A stretch of 64,000 nt of DNA from Terfezia claveryi (GCA_015179025.1 WHUX01000074.1:1-64000); one strand, 5' to 3'. Shown: positions 42,735 through 54,623, counted from the stretch's first letter. Numbers and translations are program-made. The notes: generated by a model from the sequence alone, not told the origin.

Positions 42735-44236
42735 ACCGACAATACCGTGCAGGACGAGCCCACTTGGTCGAATTCCCTCGAGGACGGAAAGACAGCAATC
42801 AATTTTTTTACGAGGCAAGAACGGCATTACAGATTTCCCCCGAAGGTGATGTTTACGACTTCGTGGGCATTCGACGGGGATTCCAAAGCCAGCAGTAAAA
42901 GCGGCGCATAGAAACCGATTCAGTTGCGAATCAAATAGTGGTCGAAATAATGCCACGGTCAGGCGGGCAAAGACAAAGGAAAAGGTGGAGACCAGATCCG
43001 AGTACCGAGCCTACAAATGCTCCACTGACCACACCGAAGCCGACACAAATATCAACACCAGCTGACACTCCAGCGAAGGGAAATGCTATGGCTCCGATTT
43101 TGTTAGAGGATCGTAGGACCCTCACGAAGAAGATGCGAAAACTAGAGACGATTATAGAGGGCAAAGGGCGGGGAGAGGGTGAGTCGGTTGGGAGCTATTT
43201 GAAGCAGGGCTGAATATGTTGGATCAGGTGAGAGCAGTGAGGAAAGAGAGGGAGAACTTAACGTTGGAACTCTCTACTGTCGAAGAACAGAGGGAGGAAT
43301 TAGGAAAACAGGTTGGACAGTTGGAGGAGGGGAAAGAAGAGCTTCAGAAAGTCATTCGGGAGCTGAAAGGGGAGCTGTCTCGGGAGAAAAATCTACCAAA
43401 GGAATACTTCCTCGAAGAGTTCGAGGGTACGATGCCTTCCTTGAGGAGGCGGAATTTTGGAAGAAGAGGTGTAGAAGGGTAGAAGAGAGGAGCCCCGAGG
43501 CTGAACCTGCAAGAGATCAAGTCTGGGAAGAAATTTTGGAGGCAGCGAGGAGTCGAGCTAGCCCTAGTTCAGCCACAGAAGAAAGGGAAGGAGACGGGAG
43601 AATTGGAAGAGGCGATGGAGAAAAAGCAGAAGAAGAAAAAGAAGGGAGCCAAGAACAAGAAGGTGCTGGAGGACACACCCCCGGCAAAAACAGAAGAAGA
43701 CACGGTGATGTTGGACCCAAAACCTGAAAAAGGGTAGGGTCCGGGAGAGAAGGTGGGAAGAGGACGTGGCTCCGGTTACCACCCCCGTAACCAAAGAACA
43801 GGCTACTGTACGTCAAAAAACCTATGAAAGCTGCCGAGAAGAAATACATCGACATGAAGGCTTTTGTGGTTCACGGCGCCCCATGCCATAGACCACTGCG
43901 GACACAATACGGGATGTGAAACGAACGGGGATGAGCTGTATCATGGGAGCAAGGTGGCTCCTGGGGGACAGTAGGAGATTCAATAAAACTACTAGCTCGG
44001 TAGTTGTTTTTCTTACCAAGCTGGTCTCTTTTCATATACAAGAAGGTCATACTAGGATGATGTTGAGAGGAGGATGGCTCCCGGTTGAAACATATGATTT
44101 TGAGAGAGGTCGGGTGAGGGTGGAGGGCGCTCTGGATTCGGGTTCAGATTTGGTAAGTTGGGTCATGCGCAGTTTTTTGGGGTACCGAAAGCTTAGGTCG
44201 AACCTTCAAAGGGAAGGCTTCGGGGCCCCGTCATGA
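42735..44236 (+). pseudogene. LINE ORF1-like repeat family, copy B (most complete)
   Basis: The start is shared with copy A (CCGTGCAGGACGAGCCCACT) and with copy C around the ATG (ATCAAATAGTGGTCG, ATGCCACGGTCAGG). The frame from 42953 begins Met-Pro-Arg-Ser-Gly and is Pro/Thr-rich. Then come coiled-coil segments (43216-43482) and a Lys/Glu-rich segment ending Asp-Thr-Pro-Pro-Ala-Lys-Thr-Glu. After frameshifts, a C-terminal part at 43860-44236 reads Val-Val-His-Gly-Ala-Pro, Gly-Ala-Arg-Trp-Leu-Leu and Thr-Thr-Ser-Ser-Val-Val-Val-Phe. Such motifs resemble the RNA-binding ORF1/Gag-like proteins of fungal Tad-type LINEs. That assignment is inference; stops at 43482, 43728 and elsewhere make it a relic. 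Confidence 0.55.
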
Positions 44237-44339
44237 CATTGCGGGTATAGACAAAAAAAAAAAAAAGAGCTATGTATATTACTCCGTACATGAAATGCTG
44301 TAGAGAGAGAATATAAGCTGAAGTGATAGAAATTCAGGG

Positions 44340-45240
44340 TTACTGGCCAACGTAAATAAAGCCAAGGATATTACGGCCACTAGTCTCTGAGTCCCACTGG
44401 TATTCTGGAAATTTATCCACAAGCCGTCTCGTTTCCCTACAGTATCTTAGTATAACTCTCTGGTTTGGATATATTATTACCGAAAGTAGAGTAAGCACAA
44501 GAGGAATAGAGCTTGAAGCGACTGTAGTCACTGTAAGTTTCTCACTTTCAAATGGAAAGGGGATTGACATAGATTACAGACCATTTCGACATCCGCATCC
44601 TCGAAAATGCTCAAAAGTGGTAGCCATATCTGTTGCCGTGTGAAAGTTTTCTTTTTCTCATGTTAATGATGCGGTCGCCCATACCAGTTAAGCGTTCGAA
44701 TGTGTATCCATCAAAACAATAGACTTCGAATCACCTTCTCAATACTTGTGTTGTCAACGCTTCCAGTTCTTCGCTTGGCCCATGCATGTAGTTCTCTCGG
44801 AAGAGTTAGCACTCTCTTCATTCCTTGGATATAAAACTTTTCCCCAGGATTAAACCAATTGCTGTTTTGTGGCAATGGCCCCAAAGAAATACAAGTATCG
44901 AACCAGAATTTGCATGCTGCAGCCCTGCTAGTCGTTTTGTGAACTTGTCCATATCCGGAGGAAGCTCCTCATAGGTAATCATCATCAAAATCGCAGAAGA
45001 AGAAGTGTGTGGTTTGGAAATAGTTTGCAGTGGCATAGAGGACTATTTCTCGACCTTCTTTCGTAAGGGCAATTTGAGAGGCAATTAGCAACTCAAAGGC
45101 ATACCCCTATACATTGCCGGCTATGAACGCTTATTCTATTTGCAATCTTGCCATCTGTCTCAAATCTGGACCTATAGGTTCAATTGAGGGAACTACTGCG
45201 CTATTGGGAATCTACACACATTAGTTTTGAACTCGATAAG
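44340..45240 (-). pseudogene. Fructosamine-3-kinase homologue, decayed
   Basis: Segments in three frames resemble the intact neighbour. Phe-Phe-Phe-Cys-Asp-Phe lies near 45000. Leu-Pro-Pro-Asp-Met-Asp-Lys-Phe-Thr-Lys-Arg-Leu-Ala-Gly-Leu-Gln is at 44918-44970. Phe-Tyr-Ile-Gln-Gly-Met-Lys-Arg-Val-Leu is near 44810-44840, then His-Gly-Pro-Ser-Glu-Glu-Leu-Glu. A C-terminal Arg-Arg-Leu-Val-Asp-Lys-Phe-Pro-Glu-Tyr lies near 44400. The catalytic HGD block is not found and several stops intervene. It lies just downstream of the intact gene in the same orientation, so it looks like one member of a tandem pair that decayed. Confidence 0.55.
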
Positions 45241-45474
45241 TTGATTTACCTACTCACTTAAACATTCTTAACAACTTGAGAGGAGGGTTTGGAGTTATGC
45301 TTGGAGGTGCAACATTGCCATCACTTGCATCGTCCATTGGACCAGATACCCTCCACTGAGAGACGTAGTCATGTGAGGTGCATTTGATGAAAGTTGACTA
45401 CGGTGCGAAACCACAGCTCTTATTCTTCCTACTCAGACAAGCCTATGCCCAACCAACCCAAACTAACCACCAGG

Positions 45475-46721
45475 CTAAGGGTAATTTACTTTCTCTTTAC
45501 CGTATTTGTTTACGAGGTATTTCATATCCTCCGCAACACTATGTTATCATTAGTAAGTACGGTTATCACTTCATGAACGATCATAAAACTAACCGTTGCC
45601 GGTGTTGTGGTGTATCCGGGAAAAGAATCGATGCATGTAAGTTGAAACGCCTGGACGCGATTTAGTTTCATTCATGTACAATTAATGGTCTTTACTTACA
45701 TAGAATACAGACGATTTCGATCGTCAAACTCCTCCTCAGGTTGGGATTTTGGAAAGTGCACCTGGCAATCGCGGAAATGAGCTTTGATATTCCAGCTCGG
45801 CCTCCAATTCCCAAGCTCATATTCACTGTGTGCATAGAAGACAGCACCATCGAAAATAATGGGCCCTTCAGCAGTTGTTCCAGTATTACCAAACCCTAGG
45901 TTGTGGAGTTAGGTTCAGATATTCGATCAATGACTTCGTACCTACATACATAAATCGCCATGGACAAGGGAAGGCTGAATGCTATTTCCACCTGACTCCA
46001 ATGGGAGAAGGAGTCTGGGGATCACAACATCCAAAAATATGTCTAGATGTTCGTCTATACCGTCAGGTCTCGGGTGTAAACAGTTAGTTTTGTCCATATT
46101 AAAACATGAATAAACCCCTTTCGGAAGAATGTTGTCCACGACTTCTCCCAATTGTTCAACTGTGGTACCCATCCGTTACAGGTGGTGATATGAAAGCCGT
46201 ACATCCCAGTGGGTGATTTTCCGTTCTTATGAAGATTAACCAGCTTGGAGCAAAAAGTCCAAGAGTCAAATGGTGGGGGTTCCCCTGTCATTTCGACGAA
46301 GTCGCAAATATAGAAATAGGTATCTTCGAAGAGCGGATCGGAGAGTTTTCCCGCGGCAATAGGGCGAGGGCAAAAGTCTGGAGAGACAGCGTAGATAGCC
46401 TTTGCGCCTTCAAATTCCCCTTCCACCATGAGTTTTCCCCTAAGGCCTAGACAATACTGATTGCGTTTCTGTTAACCACAATAACCGGAATTGTTAGGAG
46501 CCTTTTACCTTTAGGAAATAATTTGCCGGTTTGCATTCAGGGCCTATCGTCTCAACTTTGAAAGTAGATGACCAAAGCGAATGGCCATGATCCTTGATCG
46601 AAATCAACTGTGTACCAGGGGGGAGCACTGTTCAAGAATTAAATCATGCCTTAACTGGTTAGAAAGGTTTGATACCATTTTGAACGGCTGGATCCAGTTC
46701 TGTAAGCTGCTCGATCAGCAT
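45475..46721 (-). CDS. Fructosamine/ketosamine-3-kinase family protein (one apparent frameshift)
   Basis: Six exons: 46721-46676, 46627-46509, 46468-45950, 45895-45700, 45650-45594, 45538-45475; about 333 residues. Introns are 40-55 bp, and two show CTAAC/CTAAT branch sites. Splicing at GTATGT..CCTAG rebuilds the catalytic His-Gly-Asp-Leu-Trp-Phe-Gly-Asn (near residues 225-232); the next block has Ile-Ile-Phe-Asp-Gly-Ala with the metal-binding Asp, then His-Ser-Glu-Tyr-Glu-Leu-Gly. An upstream Met-Val-Glu-Gly-Glu-Phe-Glu-Gly and Pro-Thr-Gly-Met-Tyr-Gly-Phe-His also match the family. These kinases phosphorylate sugar adducts on protein lysines to trigger deglycation. In exon 3, near 46100-46104, one base seems missing (Phe-Ile-His-Val-Leu must jump frame to Asn-Met-Asp-Lys). 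This is either an assembly error or an early pseudogene. Confidence 0.85.
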
Positions 46722-47140
46722 ACTGGGAATGGGTCGTATAGTAGCGACGAGTACGGTGCGAAGGTCAGGGAGAGAACACAAGGAATATATTGAATTTGTT
46801 ATATAAAAGTATTTTAGTCACTATCAAAAGTGTACAGTATATAGACTATGTACATATAGTCATATTCGGAAAGACATTGGGATACAGATCAGGTCGCGGC
46901 TCTGGGAGGCCTGAACAAGGGCAGCGACAGCCGCGTTCCAGTTCTTGGTATTGAGCTCGGCTAGCCAGGCCATATGTAGAATAGCGGAATACAGTGTGTT
47001 TCAGACCGCTATAGCCGCATATCATCAAACATCAGGTAGACCACGAGTACATCTCATGACGAGATCACATGACCGATATCGGCTAGTAAAGTGAAACCAC
47101 CCGATAAGGAAGTCACTACCCTATGTAGTTACTGTAAATA
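46722..47140. other. Intergenic region upstream of the kinase gene
   Basis: No gene seen. It likely holds the promoter of the minus-strand kinase gene and flank of the Tc1 relic. Confidence 0.4.
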
Positions 47141-47149
47141 TATCTCAAA

Positions 47150-48240
47150 TCAAATATATAATCAGCACGGGTAGCAGCGCCTTTGGCTGCAATAACCACC
47201 TGAACACGCTTAGGCATACTATGTATGTATCAATGACTCTAATCAAGATGACTCTGAGAGTGTCAAGTCCGCAGCTCTTCCATACAACTCTCCGAACCCA
47301 TATTCCATGCGGACTAAAGGTCTAGTATTGAGGATGCCAAGGAGAGAGCCAACATCATTACACTCATGGCTTAGCAAATTTCTGGGTCTCCTGGATCGCC
47401 ATCCTCAACAAATATTGGGCACCTATTCTATATAAGTAAATATCAATCAATATGTAGAAGTAACATACCTATATTTCTTACACATCTGCTGCCAAAGTGG
47501 AATTAGAAGCGGGTAAGTATATGTGAATGTGTATACTTCTCAGAATTCATTTTTGCCCCTGGTGGAACAAAATATAATTCCATCTGTCTGTTCCATAGAA
47601 TGCACCCCATACCATCATACTTTACTTGCAAAACCCCCATACTTCATCAACACAATCTTCATGAAACTCTTCTTCCGGTAGCCTGATTACTATCGGACGA
47701 TGCCCAAATCCCACAGTATTATATAGAGACTCATCAGTCCATATGCATCGTTACCACTCTTCATATTCCCAGTCCTTCCTTTCATCACATCAGGCAAGTC
47801 GTTTAGCTAGATTTGTCTTTTTAACTTCCCATTTTTTCTAGGCTTTCGCTTATGATAGCCCTTTGCATGTATTTTAATATTAGCAAAACATGAGTATCCC
47901 ATTCTCTTCCCAAGGGGTCCGTCTAGTATTGCGATCAATTAATCGAGCCTGCTCTTGTTCTGTAAATATCATCGGCCGTCTCCCATTCATTTTCGATTTA
48001 ATGGGTACCTAGAGAATAATTCAGCACAACGTCATTCTGAACTCCTAAATACTCAAAAGCCGTCAGCTGTATCCCCTAATTCTTTTGCTCGACTAGATTT
48101 GTTTTAACTGGTCCTATAGTCCATATTGACTGCATCTCCTTTTTTTTTTCCAACTCATCTTTGCCTTATTTCGATGAGCAATACTGTCAATTCTCTCACC
48201 TCGAGAAGTCTTTTTATTCTTAACCACATTAAAAATTACG
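47150..48240 (-). pseudogene. Tc1/mariner-type transposase relic
   Basis: Minus-strand fragments in several frames follow the order of Tc1-family transposases. Trp-Thr-Asp-Glu-Ser lies near 47735-47750. Then Glu-Glu-Phe-His-Glu-Asp-Cys-Val-Asp and Met-Met-Val-Trp-Gly-Ala-Phe appear near 47600-47660. Phe-Val-Glu-Asp-Gly-Asp-Pro-Gly lies near 47400. The typical end Met-Pro-Lys-Arg-Val-Gln-Val-Val-Ile-Ala-Ala-Lys-Gly is near 47170-47215. Many stops are present and terminal repeats were not identified. Confidence 0.7.
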
Positions 48241-49300
48241 TGATCGCCTTCCCTTGATTTTCATTTCGCGGCGTACGGAAGGTATCAGTAAAGTCGGATA
48301 CTAGGCTCGGAACTTTACCTACCTTCCAAAGAAGCGTGAACAGTATATTCAAGTCCTAGGACTATTGGCTAGTTGGTCATATTTGATAGGTTCAGAAATT
48401 GGATCCTGATTGGTTACTCGCAGGCTGCGGTACCTAAGTACCGTACAGACCGCCATGCATATGTGGCCTTTCACGCTTTCCCTATACACGTGAATATGTT
48501 GATATGTATTGCACGTACCTATATGCTACAATACCGGTTGTCATCGAATTTATTCTAACTTATGTGGTACTCCCTGTGTTAACTACAAGTACTAATTGAA
48601 ACAAAATATTAATCATTTATAAAGACTTCCGTCCAAGCGCAGCCACATATACTGTATATATATAAAAATATTCAATTTGACTACGAACCCAGATAGCTAT
48701 ACACGGGACAGCTATTTTGGCTTTGCTTTGGGTTCAAATTCATTTGATATTTGGTCCTATATTTTGGAAAAGTGACCTCCCCACCATTGCTTTTCAAGAA
48801 TTGATGTTAGTGTTATGGTGGTAATGTATCACATATAGGAGGGGCTTCGATTGTTGCATCCCCTACCAACCCTACAGGGTTTTGCCCCTTGGACTGAGTG
48901 GGATTTTGTTAGAACCGTTCGTTAGGTATAATTGAAAAAATCTCAACATTGCAAAAAAGATGGTCAAGAACTTGGAGGTGGAACCTGCAGTTCAGTATAT
49001 AAATAACCCATAATACTACTGAGTATGTGTACTTAACAAATAAAACCCAATATTATCTATCCAACTCTTGAAATATAGTAAAACAATAAAATTATTATCA
49101 TTCAGCTCTCTTTAGATCCATCCTACCGCCATTACATATTATGTATAGTCTATGTCTAGCCCACCTATATCTATGCAGTAAACGTAAAAAACCTTGACAG
49201 TAAAAAACCCAAACAAGAACAACTATATATATGGATATCGATCGCGGAAAGTTGCATTTATATCTCCCTTGACGGCAGAGATAGGAAGAGACAGTGCAGC
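48241..49300. other. About 1 kb with no gene seen
   Basis: AT-rich intergenic DNA between the Tc1 relic and the T5orf172 gene. No supported feature. Confidence 0.5.
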
Positions 49301-50485
49301 TTATTTTTTACGCCGCGCCGGAGATCTTACTAACCGTGCAGCTTTATCTCGAACCCACTGTTCGCTCCTCCCACTCCCAATTCTCCTCCTATTCGCCCTA
49401 TTTTGGAGTAACTCTTCCACTTGCCGTTTCTGTAGTCGTGTCACCCGGCGATGGCTGGCTGACGGTGGTGTAATGTCCCGCTGCCTATGCTGAATAGTTT
49501 CATGCAACCCAGAAGGCTCGAAACGCTCAATCGGGTTCGAGATGAATTCCGCGGAGGACAAATCCGCGCGATCCCGATCTCGGGCCCACATGAGGAGGTC
49601 TTCCAGGTACTCGTGGGAAGCACTCGACGTAAGGAAGACATCATCATGCCCCCTACCACATGGGCAAGGAATCTTGCGCCCCATCGCCGTCATTTGCTGA
49701 AAATATGGGGCGACGTCGGTATCGCCTGCCTCTTTCCACTTGAAATTGGCCTTAAGAAGCCCCACCACCAACTTCTCAACACGCTGTGAGCTGGCAACCC
49801 CCACAGTAGTGACAATATGGAGGCCACAACGCTTATAGGCGGCTGCCCGCTGTAAGTGGCTCGTCATCCCAAGCCGCCCAACCTTGGCTCGATGCGAACC
49901 GTCTGGCCCAGGGGAGGAGACTGCAATGTATGTTTTCTCGTGATAGTACGACTGATCAAGGATGCTCTCGATAGTTGTGATCATCTTTGGTGCCATCAGA
50001 AACTTGTCCATCAATTTTTCCAAACTAGCAGCAGGACCGAAATTATATTCAGCCACTTCGCCAGTCACTAACAAAAATCAATGATTAGATGGCAACCTAA
50101 TATCGTAGACAAAATTCTTACCACTAGTATAAGGTACTGTTGGTGTCCCCGCCTTGCCCGCCTTGGGGTTAGACCGTAGGCTTCTGTTAGGGGCTCCGAT
50201 CTCCCGCAACGGCCTGCGGGACGAGCCTTTCATGGTCTTTTGGGTTGCAGCAAGGTTTCTGCCATTACTCGTCGTCCATGACCCTCTTGTTGAGCTCGAT
50301 TCGAAACTAGATTCAGAGGACTTCTCGTCATGCGGGAGTGTTTTCACTTCTGTAGTAGATGCTTGATCTGCCTGTATGTTTGTCTTCGAATTATCCGCGT
50401 CAGACTCGTAATGTGTTTGGTAATTAGAGCGATCAGGTGAAATTGATTCCTCTGATTTCGATGATGAAAAACTAGAACTGCCCAT
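49301..50485 (-). CDS. T5orf172 (DUF1766) domain protein
   Basis: Exons 50485-50122 and 50067-49301 (54-bp intron, GTAAGA..GTTAG, phase 1), about 376 residues. Residues 1-120 are Ser-rich and basic, probably disordered. The domain spans about 165-270. It holds Tyr-Ile-Ala-Val-Ser-Ser, Lys-Val-Gly-Arg-Leu-Gly-Met-Thr, Ala-Ala-Tyr-Lys-Arg-Cys-Gly and Arg-Val-Glu-Lys-Leu-Val, then Cys-Pro-Cys-Gly-Arg-Gly-His-Asp-Asp-Val-Phe and a Trp-Ala-Arg helix. This pattern is that of the T5orf172 family, distantly related to GIY-YIG nucleases and predicted to bind DNA. A basic C-terminal tail of ~70 residues ends in Arg/Lys. Function in fungi is not established; transcription unit is single. Confidence 0.75.
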
Positions 50486-51376
50486 AGCTGTAGCGTAGTT
50501 GTTGTATGAAAAACCACAAGATGCAAATCTCCTGAAGATCTTATGAAAGAAATAGTAGTAGCCTGTGATGGGGCCGGAAGAGTAGTAGGGGACGTGGAAC
50601 AGGATGCTTTATAAATTCCGGATCCAATGCCACGGTGAACAGTAACTTTTGCCATTTTGAACTCGGACTGAGGGGGGACACTCATATGGCCTCTGATATC
50701 CAAAACGACGGGAGTGTTTACAATTACAATTATTGCAAGCTGTGCACGCACCTCGCGTAAACTTTCCTTACATGGCTGCTGAGGATCTGGAAGGGAAGAA
50801 TTCACTGGCAAAAAAAACAAACAAATACTGATCCCTATTGGCAATTATCACATATCATAATTACCGAGGCGGTTTGAGGTAAACGTAGGTACCTACAGTG
50901 CCTGCCAGGAGTGTTGCCATTCTGCCTTACAATCTAGAATAGTTGAGTAGATCACAATTCTTACAGTAGAAGGCATTTCGAAAGACTATACAGTACCGAT
51001 ACTTGGTTCTAACACAGGGATACTGAAAGAGTCATCTGAATTGGCCAACGATATAACACGGTAGATCCCGATACAGTACCAGTGCACCAAGTACCTGAGC
51101 CTTCAGGTGGGGGCTGCGGCACTGCCTAGCGCGTCTCCTGTACATGTCGCTCGAAAAGGCCACCTGCCCTACTGTAGTTCATATTACAGTACAATTCCGC
51201 AACATCTGGCTCGCGGGCTATACGCTATGTTTTTTCCTATCGGAACTTGTACTTGCTTTGTGGAAGTTCTCTTGCGAAACACGTTCGTGACACAAAAGCC
51301 GTTTCCTTACTGTTGTTTTACGGGCCGACCAGTCGTGCGTGTGGCTGCGAGTGAGCGCTTAATCAAGGCCCCCATA
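50486..51376. other. Upstream region of the T5orf172 gene, no gene seen
   Basis: A 166-codon open stretch on the minus strand (50844-50344) overlaps exon 1 in another frame and looks non-coding, although an additional upstream exon cannot be excluded. Confidence 0.4.
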
Positions 51377-52064
51377 TCTAACCTTGCTATACCGGACCTC
51401 GTTGTACCGGAAACCTTGTTATACCGGAATACCCCTAAGCCCCGCCACCAAACTAGTTACTTTTCACCTAAATCACCCTTGCTATAACGGATTTTTGCTT
51501 ATACCGGACCGGACAGCGAATACAGAGAAGTTACTACTATCTACATATATTTTGCCCTTGCTATAACGTAATCCTTAAGTAGACACTGCTCCAGAACCAG
51601 GTATAGAGATGTTCGCTCCTTTTACTTCCATGAATCGACTGCTGTAACATCAACCTCAAGCTATGTATCACGTAAGATGTCCGACAATGTGGATGTTGGT
51701 ACAGCTCGACCTTGCTTTATATTAGGATCTCTACCAACATAGATTTACCATTCTTCATACGTACCTCAGAGTCTAAGAAATGATTTCCAAATTCACTCAA
51801 TTTCTCCTTCGCATGCTTCTTGTCGCTTTTTACAGATCTGGTGCTTCTCTAATATGGTGAGCGCTCGACGCTTTTGTTTTCCGGCACGCAACATGTTGAC
51901 TGATGAATCTTGAGCTTAATGTTCAAACATACGAAAGTTGAAGAATTTTCCTTCTTTGGTAACTTTTGTCTTGTCCCACGTACCTTTGTATTATTTCATA
52001 CCGGAACCTTGCTATACCGGACAGAAATGGCTGGATTTTGGTCGTCCGGTATAGCAAGGTTAGA
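51377..52064. mobile_element. Pogo/Tigger-like miniature element with 21-bp terminal inverted repeats
   Basis: The left end TCTAACCTTGCTATACCGGAC (51377-51397) and the right end GTCCGGTATAGCAAGGTTAGA (52044-52064) are perfect reverse complements. Further sub-terminal copies of CCTTGCTATA(C/A)CGGA lie inside both ends. The ~690-bp interior lacks a full transposase. Minus-strand scraps near 51780-51880 include Lys-Arg-Arg-Ala-Leu-Thr-Ile, like the helix-turn-helix start of pogo-type transposases. This looks like a deletion derivative mobilised in trans. An eroded matching end exists at 35459-35490. Confidence 0.75.
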
Positions 52065-52940
52065 CTGTACATGTGCCAGTCATTGCGTGTGCATGCGTAG
52101 ATTTGTTTTGAAAGACTGAAAAGTATTTATGTACGTAGTAAAACAGCGTCGCCAGAAAACCATATTAAATATTCTTCTTTCGTAAGCAGAGAACTACAGT
52201 AGAGGGCCTAGGTGAGGCCGAGATTGGGTGACAATCGTACATATGGATGTACATTTCTCTGATGATGAACAAGAGAGTCCGGAAAGTGGATAATACCTCC
52301 GCCACAAATTAATTAACAGCACATACAGGGGCCATGAGAAAGGAGTACAGTCACACAGCTAGGCAGCAGCACGGTACATTATCAAATGTTCCACAAACCG
52401 CGGGCTGTGCACCTTTGCATGATCTTAAGTGTAGCAATACTGAGGTACCAAACTTCATATGCATGTGTACGGCGTCACGGTGGGTAAATGCCGGTTACCC
52501 CTAGTCTGGTTGGCACAAGGTTGCCCCTGACCCATGGTACCTGCCTAAAACCCTAAATATCGGTGTGTTTACTACAAGTGTAGTGGCCGATCCTGTATTT
52601 GCGCCGTCAATATGTCAATCAATAAAGTCTTTCTCATGTCACTTATCCAGGGCCGTTGTGTCATTTCCTTCTTTGAGATTCCATTCCGACTTTCTTATTC
52701 TGCAGTAAGCTTACCTTGCGTCAACTTTTGCAACCCTCACGATTATCCCGCTTTCTATTTGCTGATAATTCGAGTGCCCTGCTTGCTACTTACTTACCCT
52801 GAATTTTTGTGTACATGTCTGGTCCGTTGCAGCATTGCAGGGCCGTTCTATATACTTATGTGCACTCTGGGAAATGTATGAAGGCAAATTGAGTGGAAAC
52901 CAAGTCTATTATTTCATACATAACAAACGCTCAAACCTCC
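52065..52940. other. Intergenic stretch without a gene
   Basis: No supported feature. The 89-codon open stretch at 52612 has no recognisable motif. Confidence 0.4.
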
Positions 52941-52946
52941 GCTTAC

Positions 52947-53165
52947 TTAAACCTCTACTTCTTCAGTCAATCCATCGCTCAATACTTGGGCTGAATTAGT
53001 ACATGAATGATGCTTTGAGCCAGTATGGCAATGAGTAGTACACAGACGCCCTTCCTTTATGCATTGGCAGCGACGGTCTGCACATTGACCCTTGCATTTG
53101 CTGCGAACTGCGGATCCAGTAGGGGCAAGGCGTGCAACCCATGAAGTGACTTCGGTTTTGGGTTT
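52947..53165 (-). pseudogene. Cysteine-rich tail of a Ginger/KRBA2-like integrase
   Basis: A minus-strand frame ends at TAA (52947-52949). It contains Cys-Lys-Gly-Gln-Cys-Ala-Asp-Arg-Arg-Cys-Gln-Cys, then Cys-Thr-Thr-His-Cys-His and a final Cys-Thr-Asn. This CXC/CHC signature is known at the C-terminus of KRBA2-like integrases of fungal transposons. Upstream, Val-Thr-Ser-Trp-Val-Ala-Arg-Leu may be the linker. No integrase core is nearby, so it is a fragment. Confidence 0.5.
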
Positions 53166-54620
53166 GCCTCATTAATAGTACTATAGGTTATGTTCTTTCC
53201 TGCATGCAGTAAAGTATCATGAACATGTGCGATGACATCAAATACATCGTGCTTTCAAAATGGTTATTCGTTTCCCATCATTATTTTGCCGGCAATAAAA
53301 TACAGTACATCATTGCACAGCTCATATTCATTTAATGTCATCCATTGCAGCTTAATTGCTGCAAATCACCTGCTGGAGCCTTCAAGTTTGGGTCTCGGGT
53401 ATGCTTTGATTTTGCGATACTAGATTAGGTAGTCCTTGTTAGTCACCGTGTACTTGAATTGGATTTCAGGGAATTACTTCTCAAAGGTCTATCGAGATTT
53501 ACTACTTATTGTATGCATGCAATTACTCTTCAAGTCTTAGTACGCACAGTACCAGAGAATGCTTCGATTGCGCTTCGATATGGAGCGGACCTTGGGGATG
53601 AAACTGATCCAATCAATACCGCCATTATCTTCTGCAATTGACATTATGGTAAGAGCGGGGATGTCGCGGTAAGCCGGTAAAAGTTTCAATTCTGTAATGG
53701 ACTGGTCCGTTGCGGAATACAGTCCATTCCGGTATAGACCAGAACATACATATTCAGCTCGCAAGCAAGCCTGCTCTACTCTAGTGAGCTTTGCTTCGTT
53801 CTACTGTCAGATTCATCGTACTCTACCATCTACGCTGCCTGCTCCACAGATCTACTGCTACAGACCTGCTCTGCCCACTGCGCTGCATAGAAGTATTCGT
53901 GGGAATTATACCCAAGTTGCCCCACACTCAGGTGATAGGTCCACCTAGGCCTCGCTTGTTCACATTTGAATCATGTCTGGTAGATACATTCACAATTATG
54001 ATTTTATATTAGTAGTGAATTTCTTTCCATTTACATAGGCGTATACTAGGTTGCCAATGCTGATAGTGTGCTATAGCTGTGGATTTTGAGCTAGAGCGCA
54101 TATATTGTTCTAATTGTTATAACGCAAGCAATAGCAGGTTTACCAAATGACGTACTATTGATAAAATTAACCTCTTTGTAAATCAATTCTAGAGGTTTCC
54201 AGTATTGCCCAAGCTCATTGGGATGCATGTTGTATACTTTCTTGATAAATTTCATAATTGGGTAGTTGGTGAGGGTGCTGTCCTAGATATTTAGAGCGGA
54301 TGCCAGCCAAATTAGGTTCATGAGGAGTAGCTTATATCGGCTAATAGTTCCGGTATATGCTTTGGTACTCACAATTATCGGTGGTTCGGGCAGTACAATA
54401 GGTACACGATTCGGCATTTGGGTTTCCCTCGAAATATCACAGATTGCGATTACATACCAATCCCGACAACTAGGACATTAAGTATCATGTTTTTAGATGT
54501 TAGAATGGTCAATTATAGAGCAAATTATATAACCGGCTGGGTTATAGGAGTTTAGAATAATACCTGAATTGTAGGTATTTATAGTGTTGTATCGTTGAGG
54601 GTAATTCCCAAATGCATTCC
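53166..54620. other. 1.4-kb stretch with no gene seen
   Basis: Mixed AT-rich sequence. Short open stretches at 53232-54012 lack recognisable content. Confidence 0.45.
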
Positions 54621-54623
54621 GGT

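Noticed and set aside
50344..50844. 166-codon minus-strand frame upstream of the T5orf172 gene
   Set aside because: Overlaps exon 1 in another frame, and its composition is that of a shadow; an extra 5' exon remains possible.
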